64,000 nucleotides of DNA from Chitinophaga rupis (lineage in GTDB: Bacteria; Bacteroidota; Bacteroidia; Chitinophagales; Chitinophagaceae). The notes under the pieces are model-generated. The model worked only from the letters and a program-made list of their open reading frames with translations, did no database searches and was not told the origin of the DNA. The stretch is taken from assembly GCF_900109685.1 (NCBI RefSeq), contig NZ_FOBB01000001.1, forward strand, positions 1,426,001-1,490,000. The letters are read 5' to 3'. How positions within the stretch are numbered: the first letter of the stretch is position 1; every line of letters begins with the position of its first letter. This document shows positions 34,592 to 44,546 of this stretch, one piece after another. The translations under genes and the position numbers were made by a program.

Positions 34592-35383
34592 ATGAGATCA
34601 ATTTGGTCAGGATCAATTGGTTTTGGGCTGGTAAACATCCCGGTTAAATTATACAGCGCTGTGCAGGACAGCCGGCTGGACCTGGATATGCTGGATAAAA
34701 AGAACCACGCCCGTATTAAATTCCAGCGCATTAATGAAGATACCGGCAAAGAGGTGCCCTGGGAACAAATTGTAAAAGGCTATTTGTATAACGATGAGTA
34801 TGTGATACTGGAAGACGAGGATTTTGAAGAAGCCAGCCCTAAGAAAAGCAAGATCATAGAAATAGAAGCCTTTGTAATGGAGGATGAAATAGATGATATC
34901 TATTTTGAAACGCCTTACTTTATTGAGCCGGATAAAGCGGGTGTAAAGGCATACGAGCTGCTGCTGAAAACCCTGCAAAAAACAAAGAAAACAGGCTTAA
35001 GCCGTTTTGTGCTGCGCTCTAAAGAGCACCTGGCAGTAGTGCGCCCACGGGATAATTACCTGCTGCTGCAGCAGCTGCGTTTTGAACAGGAGCTGCGCTC
35101 ACCCGAAGAGCTGACCCTGCCGGATGCCCGCACCAAGGTGAGTAAAAAAGAGCTGGATATGGCAGAGGCGCTGGTGAAGCAATACAGCACCAAATTTGAC
35201 ATTAGCCAGTATAAGGATGAGTATACCGAAGAACTGATGAAGATCATTAAAGCCAAAGCCAGCGGTAAACGCCGTACAGTAAAGAAAATGAAGGTAGTGC
35301 ATACTAAAAGTACAGATCTGTTTAGCCAGCTGAAAGCCAGCCTTGGCAGCAATGGAACTACAGGTAAAAAACGGGCCTCATGA
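34592..35383 (+). CDS. ku: Ku protein, non-homologous end joining
   Basis: 263 aa, a homodimeric DNA-end-binding ring that recruits LigD. Starts MRSIWSGSIGFGLVNIPVKLY, the near-invariant bacterial Ku opening, followed by the beta-barrel/bridge (FVMEDEIDDIYFETPYFIEPDKA, YELLLKTLQKT) and the Lys-rich C-terminal tail that binds DNA. ATG at 34592; upstream in-frame codons lie in the divergent gap. Its stop overlaps the ligD start (ATGA), so the two are translationally coupled. Confidence 0.96.
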   Translation: MRSIWSGSIGFGLVNIPVKLYSAVQDSRLDLDMLDKKNHARIKFQRINEDTGKEVPWEQIVKGYLYNDEYVILEDEDFEEASPKKSKIIEIEAFVMEDEIDDIYFETPYFIEPDKAGVKAYELLLKTLQKTKKTGLSRFVLRSKEHLAVVRPRDNYLLLQQLRFEQELRSPEELTLPDARTKVSKKELDMAEALVKQYSTKFDISQYKDEYTEELMKIIKAKASGKRRTVKKMKVVHTKSTDLFSQLKASLGSNGTTGKKRAS

Positions 35384-38061
35384 GTAGTTTAAGCACGTAC
35401 AATAAAAAACGGGATTTTAAGCAAACCAGCGAGCCTAAAGGCGGCAAGGCGGCAAAAGGACAGCATATTTTTGTGATCCAGCGCCACCATGCCTCCCGCA
35501 TACATTATGATTTCAGACTGGAAGTAGCCGGGGTATTAAAAAGCTGGGCAGTGCCCAAAGGACCTTCTTTAAACCCTGCTGATAAAAGGCTGGCCATGCA
35601 GGTAGAAGACCATCCGTATGACTATAAAGATTTTGAAGGTACTATTCCCAAAGGCAACTATGGGGCAGGTACCGTGTACGTATGGGACAAAGGCAGCTAT
35701 GAGCTGTTGCATGCCGATGGTAAAAATTTTGACAAGGAAGCCCTGCAGGAAATTAAAGAGGGTAACCTTAAAATAAAAATGAAGGGCCGGAAGCTGAAAG
35801 GTGAATTTGCCTTAGTGAAAATGAAAGGCAGAGAAGATAACTCCTGGTTGCTTTTAAAGCATAAGGATGATTATGCAGTAAACGGTGAGTATAACAGTGA
35901 GGACTATACGCCGAAAAAAGTAATTGAGCAGGGCCTGAAGTTTAAGGAGCAGGAAAAGGGCGGCGGCAGTGCCCGCAGGAAAGTGGCAGCTGCAGCAAAA
36001 CGCAGTACTGCTGCTACTCCTAAGCGCAGCAGCACCGCTACTGCAGCAAACAGCGATGTTAAAAAAAAAGTGTCCGCCACACCCAAAGCAAACGTAAAAG
36101 CCGGTCCTAAAAAAATGTACAAGCCTACCATGGCCACCCTGGTAGATGCCCCTTTTAGCCGGGAAGGCTGGTTGTTTGAGCCCAAGTGGGATGGCTACCG
36201 CGCCATTGCCGATGTGCGGAATGGCAAGGCGGACCTGTATTCCCGCAATCATCTTTCTTTTAACAAAGATTATCCTTCCATTGTAAAGGCCGTAGAGAAA
36301 ATTTCGCACAATGTGGTACTGGATGGAGAAGTAGTAGTGCTGGACAGTAAAGGCAATACCAACTTCCAGGCGTTGCAGAACTTCAAAAATACGAATACAG
36401 GCAAGCTCACTTATGTTGTTTTTGACCTGCTGAACCTGAATGGGCAGGACCTGCGGGAGATGCCCTTAATACAACGTAAAGAGCTGTTGGCAGAGGTGGT
36501 AAAACAGCTGGATGATCCGGCCGTGATCTATTCCGCTCATATACTAACAAACGGTGAGAAGTTGTATGAAAAGGCCCAAACCAAACAATGGGAAGGTATT
36601 ATAGCCAAGAAAGCAGACAGTGTGTACGAGGAAGACCGCCGTACCATGAACTGGCTAAAAATGAAGGTGCTGAATGAGCAGGAAACTATTATTTGCGGTT
36701 ACACCGCACCACGCGGCAGCCGTAAAAAGCTGGGTGCATTGGTGCTGGGTGTGCTGGATGATAAAGGCGCCCTGCGTTATGTAGGGCATTGCGGGGGCGG
36801 TTTAAACGGAGAGCTGATAGATATGCTGTATGATAAGCTGCAACCGCTGCAGCAAAAAACACCGGTGTTCAAAGAAAAAATTAAAACCAATATGCCGGTC
36901 ACCTGGGTAAAACCGGAGCTGGTATGTCAGGTGAAATTTTCATCCTGGACAGAAGGCGGCCACCTGCGGCAGCCTATATTCATGGGCCTGCGAAAAGATA
37001 AGCCGGTGAAGGAAGTAAAAAGGGAAACTGCAAAACCGTTACAAATGGCTACCACTGCAAACCGCAAAACAAAAACATCCCCTGCTGCAAAAGCCGGTGA
37101 GGTAAAAAGTAAAGCTGCTGCAAAGGCAGCTCCTGCTGTGCAGCATGAAAAAGAGCGCACCTTAAAGCTGAATGGTAAGGAAGTAACGCTTACGAACCAG
37201 CAGAAAATTTACTGGCCGGATGAAAAGATCACCAAAGGCCAGCTGGTTGACTATTACCTGTCTGTTGCAAAATATTTGCTGCCTTACCTGAAAGACCGGC
37301 CTATGAGCCTGCACCGTTTTCCCAACGGGATTAAAGGCAGCAGCTTTTACCAGAAAGATATTGATCATGAAAATACGCCGGACTGGATAAAAACTATTCC
37401 GCTGCATGCCGCCTCCACTGGCAAGGATGTGGATTACCTGCTGTGTAATAATGAGGCTACGCTGGCGTATATGATCAACCTGGGGTGTATTGAGGTGAAC
37501 CCCTGGTTATCCCGTGTGAACCGCCTGGATAACCCGGATTACGTGGTAATGGACCTGGACCCGGAAGGCATTGGTTTTAAAGCGGTCATTGAAACGGCCC
37601 TGTGTATTAAAGAAATACTCGACGGGCTGAAAGTAACCAGCTTTTGTAAAACCTCCGGTGCGTCCGGCCTGCACATTTACATTCCCACCGGCGCTAAATA
37701 TGAGTATGAGACCTGCCGCCTATTTGCAGAATTTATTGCACAGCAAACCAATCAACAGCTGCCGGGTATTACCAGTATTGTACGGGCAAAATCGGCCCGC
37801 AAGAAAAAGGTGTACGTAGATTTTCTGCAGAACAGCCGGGGACAAACCGTGGCCGCACCCTACGCCGTACGCCCCAAGCCGGGAGCTACGGTATCCGCGC
37901 CACTGCTGTGGGAAGAAGTGAATGACCAGCTGCAGATCTCTGACTTTACTATGCACAATATGTTGCAGCGGCTGGAAGAGAAAGGAGATCTGTGGCAACC
38001 TACGCAGCAGGTAAAGAACGATCTGAAGAAAGTGATCCAACAAATAGAAACAGCGGAGTGA
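35380..38061 (+). CDS. ligD: Multifunctional NHEJ ligase LigD
   Basis: 893 aa, repairing double-strand breaks with Ku. Domain order is 3'-phosphoesterase (about 1-165, HHASRIHYDFRLEVAG-VLKSW and DHPYDYKDFEG), a Lys/Ala-rich linker, ATP-dependent ligase (about 245-545, adenylation Lys in FEPKWDGYRA), a second Ala/Lys-rich linker, and primase-polymerase (about 590-880, VVMDLDPEG catalytic Asp pair and SGASGLHIYIP). This is the PE-LIG-POL order of Pseudomonas, not the POL-PE-LIG order of mycobacteria. The linkers are low complexity and may be recently expanded. Confidence 0.96.
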   Translation: MSSLSTYNKKRDFKQTSEPKGGKAAKGQHIFVIQRHHASRIHYDFRLEVAGVLKSWAVPKGPSLNPADKRLAMQVEDHPYDYKDFEGTIPKGNYGAGTVYVWDKGSYELLHADGKNFDKEALQEIKEGNLKIKMKGRKLKGEFALVKMKGREDNSWLLLKHKDDYAVNGEYNSEDYTPKKVIEQGLKFKEQEKGGGSARRKVAAAAKRSTAATPKRSSTATAANSDVKKKVSATPKANVKAGPKKMYKPTMATLVDAPFSREGWLFEPKWDGYRAIADVRNGKADLYSRNHLSFNKDYPSIVKAVEKISHNVVLDGEVVVLDSKGNTNFQALQNFKNTNTGKLTYVVFDLLNLNGQDLREMPLIQRKELLAEVVKQLDDPAVIYSAHILTNGEKLYEKAQTKQWEGIIAKKADSVYEEDRRTMNWLKMKVLNEQETIICGYTAPRGSRKKLGALVLGVLDDKGALRYVGHCGGGLNGELIDMLYDKLQPLQQKTPVFKEKIKTNMPVTWVKPELVCQVKFSSWTEGGHLRQPIFMGLRKDKPVKEVKRETAKPLQMATTANRKTKTSPAAKAGEVKSKAAAKAAPAVQHEKERTLKLNGKEVTLTNQQKIYWPDEKITKGQLVDYYLSVAKYLLPYLKDRPMSLHRFPNGIKGSSFYQKDIDHENTPDWIKTIPLHAASTGKDVDYLLCNNEATLAYMINLGCIEVNPWLSRVNRLDNPDYVVMDLDPEGIGFKAVIETALCIKEILDGLKVTSFCKTSGASGLHIYIPTGAKYEYETCRLFAEFIAQQTNQQLPGITSIVRAKSARKKKVYVDFLQNSRGQTVAAPYAVRPKPGATVSAPLLWEEVNDQLQISDFTMHNMLQRLEEKGDLWQPTQQVKNDLKKVIQQIETAE

Positions 38062-38068
38062 AGGCCTG

Positions 38069-38124
38069 ATGCTTAACGCTAAACGCCGAATGCCCGCTGC
38101 ATTTTAGCGTTTAGCGTTAAGCAT
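38069..38124. repeat. Intergenic hairpin, word family B (copy 2)
   Basis: ATGCTTAACGCTAAACGC (38069-38086) is perfectly complementary to 38107-38124, with a 20-nt spacer. A third word copy and a trace of family C (aattcgtaatt) follow up to 38153. It lies between ligD and the orphan sigma-54 regulator. Confidence 0.8.
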
Positions 38125-38162
38125 TCCGCGTTTAGCATTCAATTCGTAATTACCTTTGCTCC

Positions 38163-39500
38163 ATGCCCAAAGGTCATATTCTTATTATTGACGATGAAGA
38201 GCAGCTGCGTAAGCTTCTCAGCCGTTTATTAGCACTGGAAGGTTATACGCTGTATGAAGCCGCCAATGCCCGTACCGCCCAAAAGCTGCTGGAAAAAGAG
38301 GAGATCCAGGTAGTATTATCCGACGTAAAGCTCCCGGATGGCAATGGCGTAGACCTTGCCCACACTATTAAAACCACTCACCCGGATACAGAGATCATTG
38401 TATTAACTGCCTATGGCAATATTGCCGATGGTGTGCAGGCTATTAAGAACGGCGCCTTTGATTATATTACCAAGGGCGATGATAATAATAAAATATTGCC
38501 GCTGGTAAGTAAAGCCATGGACAAGGCTTTGCTGCAGTTCCGCGTGCGGGAGCTGGAAAAAAAGATAGGCAGCAAATACAGCTTTGAAAATATTATAGGC
38601 CGGTCGCCGGCTATTAAAGCTGCCATAACACTGGCTGAAAAAGTAGCCCCGGCAGATATTACTGTATTGTTGTTAGGAGAAACCGGCGCGGGTAAGGAAG
38701 TATTTGCCCAGGCCATACACCAGGGCAGCAAGCGTAAGCAGCAGCCTTTTGTAGCGGTGAACTGCAGCGCTTTTGGTAAGGAGCTGCTGGAAAGTGAATT
38801 GTTTGGTTATGTAGCAGGCGCCTTTACCGGCGCAACCAAAGACCGGAAAGGTTTTTTTGAGGAAGCGCGCGGCGGCACCATTTTCCTGGATGAGATAGGG
38901 GAAATGCCGGTGGAGCTGCAGGCCAAGCTGCTGCGGGTGTTGGAAACCCAGGAGTTTTACCGCGTAGGAGAGGCCGTACCCACTAAAACGGATGTACGTA
39001 TTATTGCCGCTACCAATCGTAACCTGGAAACAGAGATCAGCAACGGGCATTTCCGGGCCGACCTGTTCTACCGCCTCTCCGCTTTCCAGGTGCAGCTGCC
39101 TTCCCTGAACCAGCGTAAGGAGGATATTCCTGAACTGGCCATGTGGTTTATACAGCAGCTAGGGCCTAAGCTTAATAAGCGTGTAAGCGGCATGACGCCC
39201 GCTTTTTTACAGGCCCTGCAACAGCATACCTGGAAAGGAAATATCCGTGAGCTGCGTAATGTAATAGAACGCGCAGTAATACTAACGGATACGGATATGC
39301 TGGATGCAGCTGTACTGCCCCTGGACTTTTTATGGAACCAGCAAGGCGGCGACCCTGCCTCCCTGAGCCTGGCCGGCATGGAAAAACAGCATATCTTAAA
39401 AGTGCTGGCTTATACAAAAGGCAATAAAACCAAAGCTGCCGAATTAATGGAAATAGGATTAACTACCTTATACAATAAGATCAAGGAGTACGGCATCTAA
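38163..39500 (+). CDS. Orphan sigma-54-dependent response regulator
   Basis: 445-aa NtrC-family activator: receiver with D54 ([13 protein letters not shown]), AAA+ with Walker [16 protein letters not shown] loop, Walker [12 protein letters not shown], and Fis-type helix-turn-helix [20 protein letters not shown]. No kinase is adjacent. It follows ligD after 101 nt and ends 4 nt inside the convergent chrA gene. Whether it controls the ku-ligD block cannot be seen; no clear -24/-12 element was found there. Confidence 0.92.
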   Translation: MPKGHILIIDDEEQLRKLLSRLLALEGYTLYEAANARTAQKLLEKEEIQVVLSDVKLPDGNGVDLAHTIKTTHPDTEIIVLTAYGNIADGVQAIKNGAFDYITKGDDNNKILPLVSKAMDKALLQFRVRELEKKIGSKYSFENIIGRSPAIKAAITLAEKVAPADITVLLLGETGAGKEVFAQAIHQGSKRKQQPFVAVNCSAFGKELLESELFGYVAGAFTGATKDRKGFFEEARGGTIFLDEIGEMPVELQAKLLRVLETQEFYRVGEAVPTKTDVRIIAATNRNLETEISNGHFRADLFYRLSAFQVQLPSLNQRKEDIPELAMWFIQQLGPKLNKRVSGMTPAFLQALQQHTWKGNIRELRNVIERAVILTDTDMLDAAVLPLDFLWNQQGGDPASLSLAGMEKQHILKVLAYTKGNKTKAAELMEIGLTTLYNKIKEYGI

Positions 39501-40708
39501 AGCCACCAGCCTAATAATAAACAGGCCAGTACAATAAAGGGAGAAGGCAGCTGTGTCATGCACAGGATAGCCAGCGTGGTGGCCATGATCAGCAGGTTAT
39601 ACCACTGAGGCGTAACAGCCATGAACAGCATAATAGTGGCCGCCCACATAATACCCACCACCACAGCATTAATACCCTCTAATGCCCGGTAAATAACTAC
39701 ATACTTTTTCAGGTTATGCCAGATGGGAAAGAAGAACAGCACCAGCAGCAGGCTGGGTAAAAATATAGCCAGCGGCGCCAGTATGCAGCCCAGGAACTGG
39801 TAACCCATTCCCAGGTTACGCATAACCATCCCGCCTACATAGGCGGAGAGGGAGAAGGTAGGCCCGGGTAAAGCGCGCATAATACCAGCCCCGGTCAGTA
39901 ATTCGGTGCCGGTCATAAACTGTGTTTTGGCACGGGTAACGTATTGTTCCAGCATCATGGCAATAAGTATGTCGCCTCCGCCAAATACCAGGCTGCCAAA
40001 ACGGTAAAAGTTCTCAAACAGGTTAAAGGGCCTGCGCGTGATCCAGTTATGGGTACGCGCCAGCTCTGAGAAAAAGCCCGCCAGTATGAACAGCAGGGCA
40101 AATAGCCATAGGTTGGTCCATTGGATTTTGCGGGGTGCTTCTGTAGAACCGGGAATACGTTTATTACTGAAGTTGGATACAATGCCCCCCAGTATGATCA
40201 GGGAGGGAAAGGTCCAGGGTGATTTCAGGAAAAGGGTGGCTGCCATGGCTACCAGCATAATAAAAAAGGTAGCTGTATTACGGATGCTGATCTTATAAGC
40301 GCGCAAACCGCCATAAGCCAGGAAGCCTACCGCCATAGGCTGTACGAATTTGAAAATGTCTACGTTCAGCGCCTTCTTGTCAAAGTATTGCAGCAGGAAG
40401 CTCAGGGAGCCCATTAACAGGCAGGCAGGTGTGATCCAGATCAGCAGGGTCATAAACGCCAGGGGCACACCACCCCGTTTATAGCCAATAAGGGTAAGGG
40501 TTTGCGTGGAGGAGGCGCCCGGCAGCAGCTGGCAGAAAGCGTTGTATTCCATCAGCTCTTCTTCCGTAACATCTTTACGTTGCTGCACAAAGGTTTTCAG
40601 CATCATGGCCAGATGGCCCTGAGGCCCCCCGTAAGCCGTAATACTGTGAAACAAAACAGCCTTTAAAAAAGGTATATGACGTAGGAACACAGCCGAAGTT
40701 AAAAACAA
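39497..40708 (-). CDS. chrA: Chromate transporter family protein
   Basis: 403-aa inner-membrane protein with two homologous halves, about ten TM segments. First half [22 protein letters not shown] and [23 protein letters not shown]; second half [16 protein letters not shown] and [17 protein letters not shown], the paired CHR signatures (F-GGP-, -PGP-). ChrA proteins export chromate by proton antiport, though many members act on unknown anions. Its last 4 nt overlap the convergent response regulator end. The dioxygenase gene lies 35 nt upstream on the same strand. Confidence 0.88.
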   Translation of the reverse strand: MFLTSAVFLRHIPFLKAVLFHSITAYGGPQGHLAMMLKTFVQQRKDVTEEELMEYNAFCQLLPGASSTQTLTLIGYKRGGVPLAFMTLLIWITPACLLMGSLSFLLQYFDKKALNVDIFKFVQPMAVGFLAYGGLRAYKISIRNTATFFIMLVAMAATLFLKSPWTFPSLIILGGIVSNFSNKRIPGSTEAPRKIQWTNLWLFALLFILAGFFSELARTHNWITRRPFNLFENFYRFGSLVFGGGDILIAMMLEQYVTRAKTQFMTGTELLTGAGIMRALPGPTFSLSAYVGGMVMRNLGMGYQFLGCILAPLAIFLPSLLLVLFFFPIWHNLKKYVVIYRALEGINAVVVGIMWAATIMLFMAVTPQWYNLLIMATTLAILCMTQLPSPFIVLACLLLGWWL

Positions 40709-40743
40709 AATTGAAACATTCAGACCTCAAATAAGCTGAATGG

Positions 40744-41703
40744 TCATTTTTTCAATCCGATCTCTCTTAAACGCTCGTCTAAATATTCACCGGCAGTAAT
40801 GGGCGCATATTCCTGTGGGTGCGTATCCGTTATGCAGCTTTCCAGGCAATTCAGCGGCATGCCGGATTTGGGATGCAGGAAGAACGGGATGGAGTAACGG
40901 CTGGTATGCCACATTTCCCGGGGCGGGTTTACCACGCGGTGGGTGGTGGATTTTAAACGGTTATTGGTAAGGCGCTGTAACATATCGCCTACATTCACTA
41001 CAATTTGTTCCGGCAGAGAAGTAACCGGTACCCAGTTATTCTGTTTGTCCAGGATCTGCAACCCGTCGGCAGAGGCGCCTACCAGCAGGGTGATAAGGTT
41101 AATATCTTCATGCTGCTCCGCACGGATAGCGGATTTAGGTTCCTGTGTAATGGGCGGGTAATGGATGGCGCGTAAAATAGAATTGCCATTATGCACTTGT
41201 GTATCAAAATAATGCTCATCCAGCCCCAGGAAAATGGCAATAGCCTGCAGCAGGTATTTACCGCTTTTTTCAAAAGCACGGTATGCTTTATGAAAAGTAG
41301 GTGTGAACTCCGGCACCTCTTTTACCACCACATTCGGCGGGTATTCATCTTTCACCGGATCATCATCTTCCACCTCTTGCCCGAATTGGAAAAATTCTTT
41401 CAGGTCCGGGGCATCAAAGCCCTTGGCATGCTCCTTCCCAAACGAGGTATAGCCCCGCTGGCCGGCCAGCTCAGGGATCTCATACTGGTACTTGGTATCG
41501 GAGGGTAATGCAAAAAATTGTTGTACGTATTTATACAGGTCGGCTATCAGCGCATCCGGGATACCATGGTTCTTTACCGCTACAAAACCTACTTCTTCAT
41601 AAGCTTTTCCTAATGCCTGCACAAAGGCTGCTTTGCTTTTGGCATCGCCGGAGGTAAAGGCGGCCAGGTCTACAACAGGGATGGAGTGGGTGATAGTTGC
41701 CAT
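40744..41703 (-). CDS. Isopenicillin N synthase-like Fe(II)/2-oxoglutarate dioxygenase
   Basis: 319 aa. N-terminal DIOX_N region (IPVVDLAAFTSGD, GFVAVKNHGIPDAL) and a C-terminal jelly-roll with iron ligands in AIRAEQHEDINLITLL (H-x-D) and the distal His in STTHRVVNPPRE, whose Arg binds 2-oxoglutarate. Family members oxidise diverse small molecules; isopenicillin N synthase itself needs the ACV tripeptide and no synthetase is present here, so antibiotic synthesis is not implied. In operon-like order with chrA downstream. Confidence 0.88.
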   Translation of the reverse strand: MATITHSIPVVDLAAFTSGDAKSKAAFVQALGKAYEEVGFVAVKNHGIPDALIADLYKYVQQFFALPSDTKYQYEIPELAGQRGYTSFGKEHAKGFDAPDLKEFFQFGQEVEDDDPVKDEYPPNVVVKEVPEFTPTFHKAYRAFEKSGKYLLQAIAIFLGLDEHYFDTQVHNGNSILRAIHYPPITQEPKSAIRAEQHEDINLITLLVGASADGLQILDKQNNWVPVTSLPEQIVVNVGDMLQRLTNNRLKSTTHRVVNPPREMWHTSRYSIPFFLHPKSGMPLNCLESCITDTHPQEYAPITAGEYLDERLREIGLKK

Positions 41704-41767
41704 AATGGTTTATTTAGGAGAAATAAAGTTACCGTAAAAATGTAAGATCATGAATTAATATGCCCAC

Positions 41768-41806
41768 AAAAAAGCCCCTTGTACAATTGCTAAGTTGACA
41801 AAGGGC
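41768..41806 (-). terminator. Intrinsic terminator of the exbD-like gene
   Basis: GCCCCTTGT (41774-41782) pairs with ACAAAGGGC (41798-41806) with one mismatch. Six A at 41768-41773 read as a T-run on the minus strand. Confidence 0.65.
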
Positions 41807-41849
41807 GGGGTAACAGGTATGGAGATATGAGAAGCGGGGTATAACTAAA

Positions 41850-42377
41850 CTACTGGAGGAAACCTTTTTCCTGGTCGGTAATATCAACCATTGCATAGCG
41901 GGCAACCTTATTGATCAGCATTTCATCCATAATATCCACTACGTTCTTATAGTTGGAAGTATTGTCTGCTTTTATCAGCACCATTAATTCATTCTTCCCG
42001 AACTTTTCCATTACCTGCCGGCGTTTGCTGCGTATTACATCGCCAATGCCTTTCTGTACGGCAAAGCTGCTGTACTGCACCTGTGGCGGGTGTGCAGGAT
42101 CATTACCCATACCTTCATACCAGGCCACACGGTCATGGCTGCCCAGCATAATGGTAAGCGCTTTACTATCCGGTAAAGCCATGGAATCGCCATCCGCACG
42201 GGGCATGGTAAGGTCCATTGTTTTTGGTTTTGCAAGGGTGGTGGTAAGCATGAAAAAAGTGATGAGTAAAAAGCCCAGGTCAACCATAGGAGTCATGTCA
42301 ACGCGGGTGGAATGTACTTTGCGGCGTACGTCGCCCCAGCCGCGGCCAGTGGGTGATGCGGTGTTAATTTCTGCCAT
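41850..42377 (-). CDS. ExbD/TolR family biopolymer transport protein
   Basis: 175 aa. A short cytoplasmic N-terminus, one TM helix whose start carries the essential Asp (VDMTPMVDLGFLLITFFMLT), and a periplasmic domain of about 120 residues ending QEKGFLQ. ExbD couples the proton gradient to TonB-dependent uptake with ExbB and TonB, neither of which is adjacent here. The periplasmic domain has an insertion-like segment (AVQKGIGDVIRSKRRQVMEKF) common in Bacteroidota copies. It is a lone gene between two repeats/terminators. Confidence 0.87.
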   Translation of the reverse strand: MAEINTASPTGRGWGDVRRKVHSTRVDMTPMVDLGFLLITFFMLTTTLAKPKTMDLTMPRADGDSMALPDSKALTIMLGSHDRVAWYEGMGNDPAHPPQVQYSSFAVQKGIGDVIRSKRRQVMEKFGKNELMVLIKADNTSNYKNVVDIMDEMLINKVARYAMVDITDQEKGFLQ

Positions 42378-42445
42378 ACAACAACAGTTTATATATGAGA
42401 AAATGGATGCTGTTAATAGATGCAGTTGTCAGAGAAATTCCATAA

Positions 42446-42608
42446 AGTCCATGGTCGATGGTCCATGGTCCATAGCATTGTGTGTGGAAAGATTTGACCG
42501 GCGTTAAACAAGTGATTATAAATGAAGATGGTCCATCATCCTTGCTGTTACTTTAGATATTCTTCATCTTGTAACATGCAATGGACTATGGACCATCGAC
42601 TATGGACC
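42446..42608. repeat. Intergenic long-range inverted repeat, word family D (copy 1)
   Basis: The words atggtcc / ggaccat are repeated on both sides: 42446-42475 and 42580-42608. GTCGATGGTCCAT (42454-42466) is perfectly complementary to 42588-42600, enclosing about 120 bp. It lies between asnS and the exbD-like gene. Copy 2 is at 46615-46643. Confidence 0.7.
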
Positions 42609-42627
42609 GCGCGGCTGTAAGCCGCGC
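42609..42627 (-). terminator. GC-rich hairpin at the end of asnS
   Basis: GCGCGGC-TGTAA-GCCGCGC, a perfect 7-bp stem starting 3 nt beyond the asnS stop. There is no T-run, so it may be an mRNA 3'-end stabiliser rather than an intrinsic terminator. Confidence 0.45.
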
Positions 42628-42629
42628 TA

Positions 42630-44066
42630 CTAAAACTCAGCGCTCTTGGGCGTTCTGGGGAAAGGTATTACATCGCGGATGTTACCCATACCGGTTACAA
42701 ACAACACCAGCCTTTCAAAGCCCAACCCAAAACCAGCATGCGGGCAGGCACCAAAACGGCGGGTATCCAGGTACCAGCTGAGCTCCTCCGTAGGCAGGTG
42801 TAATTCCTGCATGCGTTTTACCAGCTTGTCATAATTTTCTTCCCGCTGGGAACCGCCCACTATTTCCCCAATGCCGGGGAATAATATATCCATCGCACGT
42901 ACGGTTTTACCATCCTCATTCTGCTTCATATAAAAAGCTTTAATGGCGGCAGGGTAATCCGTTAATATTACCGGTTTCTTAAAATGTTTTTCTACCAGGT
43001 AACGCTCATGTTCACTTTGCAGGTCTGCGCCCCATTCTTCTATCAGGTAGTTGAACTTTTTGCTCTTATTGGGTTTGCTGTTCTTCAGAATATCAATGGC
43101 CTCTGTATAGGTAAGGCGCATAAATTCATTGTTCAGCACAAATTCCAGCTTTTCCAGCAGTCCCATTTCACTGCGTTCCTGCTGGGGTTTTTGCTTTTCT
43201 TCTTCTGCCAGGCGCTGGGCTAAAAATTCCAGGTCTTCCCGGTTGTGCTGCAATACATATCCGATCACATATTTAATAAATGCTTCCGCCAGGTTCATAT
43301 TATCTTCCAGGTCATAGAACGCCATTTCAGGTTCTATCATCCAGAATTCTGCCAGGTGGCGGGCAGTGTTGGAATTTTCAGCACGGAAAGTGGGGCCAAA
43401 GGTGTAAATATCCCCAAAGGCCATAGCGCCCAGTTCGCCCTCCAGCTGGCCGGATACCGTAAGGTTGGTAGCGCGCCCAAAGAAATCTTCCTTAAAATCA
43501 ATATCGCCGCTTTCGGTGCGGGGCGGCTTATTCAGGTCCAGCGTGGTTACGCGGAACATTTCACCGGCGCCTTCTGCATCAGAAGCGGTAATCACGGGTG
43601 TATGCAGGTATACAAATCCTCTTTCGTTAAAGAACTGGTGCACGGCAAAGGCCAGTGAGTGGCGTACCCGGAAAATGGCGCCAAAGGTATTGGTACGGAA
43701 GCGCAGGTGCGCTATTTCACGTAAGTACTCCAGGCTGGGCCGGTTTTTTAGCTGCAGGGGGTATTTTTCCGGGTCACAATCACCCAGCACTTCCAGCTCG
43801 CGGGCTTTCAGCTCCACTTTTTGTCCCTTACCCAGGGAGGCAATGATCTCGCCTGTTACGCTAATGGCCGCGCCGGTGGTAAGGCGCTTGAGCAAACCCG
43901 CATCTGTACCGGGTTCTATAACTATTTGCAGGTTATTATTGGTAGAGCCGTCATTTAACGCTATAAACTGGTTGTTACGGAACGACCGTATCCAACCTTT
44001 TACCGTTACGTCGTATTGCACCTTGTCATCGGACAATATTTGCTTGACTTTAACTCTTTGGCTCAT
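42630..44066 (-). CDS. asnS: Asparagine-tRNA ligase
   Basis: 478-aa class II aminoacyl-tRNA synthetase charging tRNA-Asn. OB-fold anticodon-binding domain at the N-terminus ([21 protein letters not shown]), motif 2 region [21 protein letters not shown], the insertion typical of bacterial AsnRS and motif 3 [15 protein letters not shown]. The start MSQRVKVKQ at 44064-44066 fits the domain; the 30 upstream in-frame codons are excluded. A TAnnTTTG-type box (44086-44093) lies upstream. Single-gene unit, ending at the GC hairpin. Confidence 0.96.
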   Translation of the reverse strand: MSQRVKVKQILSDDKVQYDVTVKGWIRSFRNNQFIALNDGSTNNNLQIVIEPGTDAGLLKRLTTGAAISVTGEIIASLGKGQKVELKARELEVLGDCDPEKYPLQLKNRPSLEYLREIAHLRFRTNTFGAIFRVRHSLAFAVHQFFNERGFVYLHTPVITASDAEGAGEMFRVTTLDLNKPPRTESGDIDFKEDFFGRATNLTVSGQLEGELGAMAFGDIYTFGPTFRAENSNTARHLAEFWMIEPEMAFYDLEDNMNLAEAFIKYVIGYVLQHNREDLEFLAQRLAEEEKQKPQQERSEMGLLEKLEFVLNNEFMRLTYTEAIDILKNSKPNKSKKFNYLIEEWGADLQSEHERYLVEKHFKKPVILTDYPAAIKAFYMKQNEDGKTVRAMDILFPGIGEIVGGSQREENYDKLVKRMQELHLPTEELSWYLDTRRFGACPHAGFGLGFERLVLFVTGMGNIRDVIPFPRTPKSAEF

Positions 44067-44546
44067 AATTTGATTTTTAGGACTGCAAAAATAAGGGTTA
44101 AACACCAGAGTCCATAACCCGGCAGGATAAGTACCCAATAATAGGTTCCTGCACAATTAGCACAAAAAAATGTTAAATCTGTTAAGAATGCAAAAGGCAA
44201 TACCAGGGCGGGCTGAAAAAAGAGGCCGGCCGGAACAGGCCACGGCTATGATTTCCGCAAGGTTGAGAGGGGTGTACCCTGCCATGGGCAATGATCTGTA
44301 GGGTATACAGGTATCCAACTTTTTTTGGATAATAATAAAAGTTGTATTAATCTTGCAGTTATTATCTGCCTGATCAAGTTTATTATTTCCATCTTCATCA
44401 GCAGTTCCTGAACTCAACAATCCCTATCAGATTTAATAACCAAATTAAATTTATTGGACTTAAAAAAACAATTATTTGTAATTGGTGTATGTTGGTATGT
44501 AGTGGTACCCGCCTAAACACACTCCTAAAAAATTTGACAACACACG
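44067..44546. other. 480-bp divergent region between asnS and rho
   Basis: Presumably carries the asnS promoter at its left edge and a long rho leader at the right. A minus-strand frame at 44157-44420 has no start signal or recognisable protein character and is not called. No strong hairpin was seen. Autoregulation of rho in its leader is known in other bacteria but cannot be shown here. Confidence 0.4.
44086..44093 (-). promoter_or_regulatory. TAnnTTTG promoter box of asnS
   Basis: On the minus strand this reads TATTTTTG, 19 nt before the asnS ATG, giving a leader of about 10-15 nt. No TTG is at the usual -33 distance. Confidence 0.4.

Noticed and set aside
39924..39944. TGGCACG resembling a sigma-54 -24 element
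   Set aside because: It lies inside chrA and lacks a -12 element at the required spacing.
40744..41703. Beta-lactam biosynthesis gene
   Set aside because: Only a generic isopenicillin N synthase-like dioxygenase fold is present; no ACV synthetase or other pathway gene is in the window.
44157..44420. Minus-strand ORF of 87 codons in the asnS-rho gap
   Set aside because: No domain character and no start signal.
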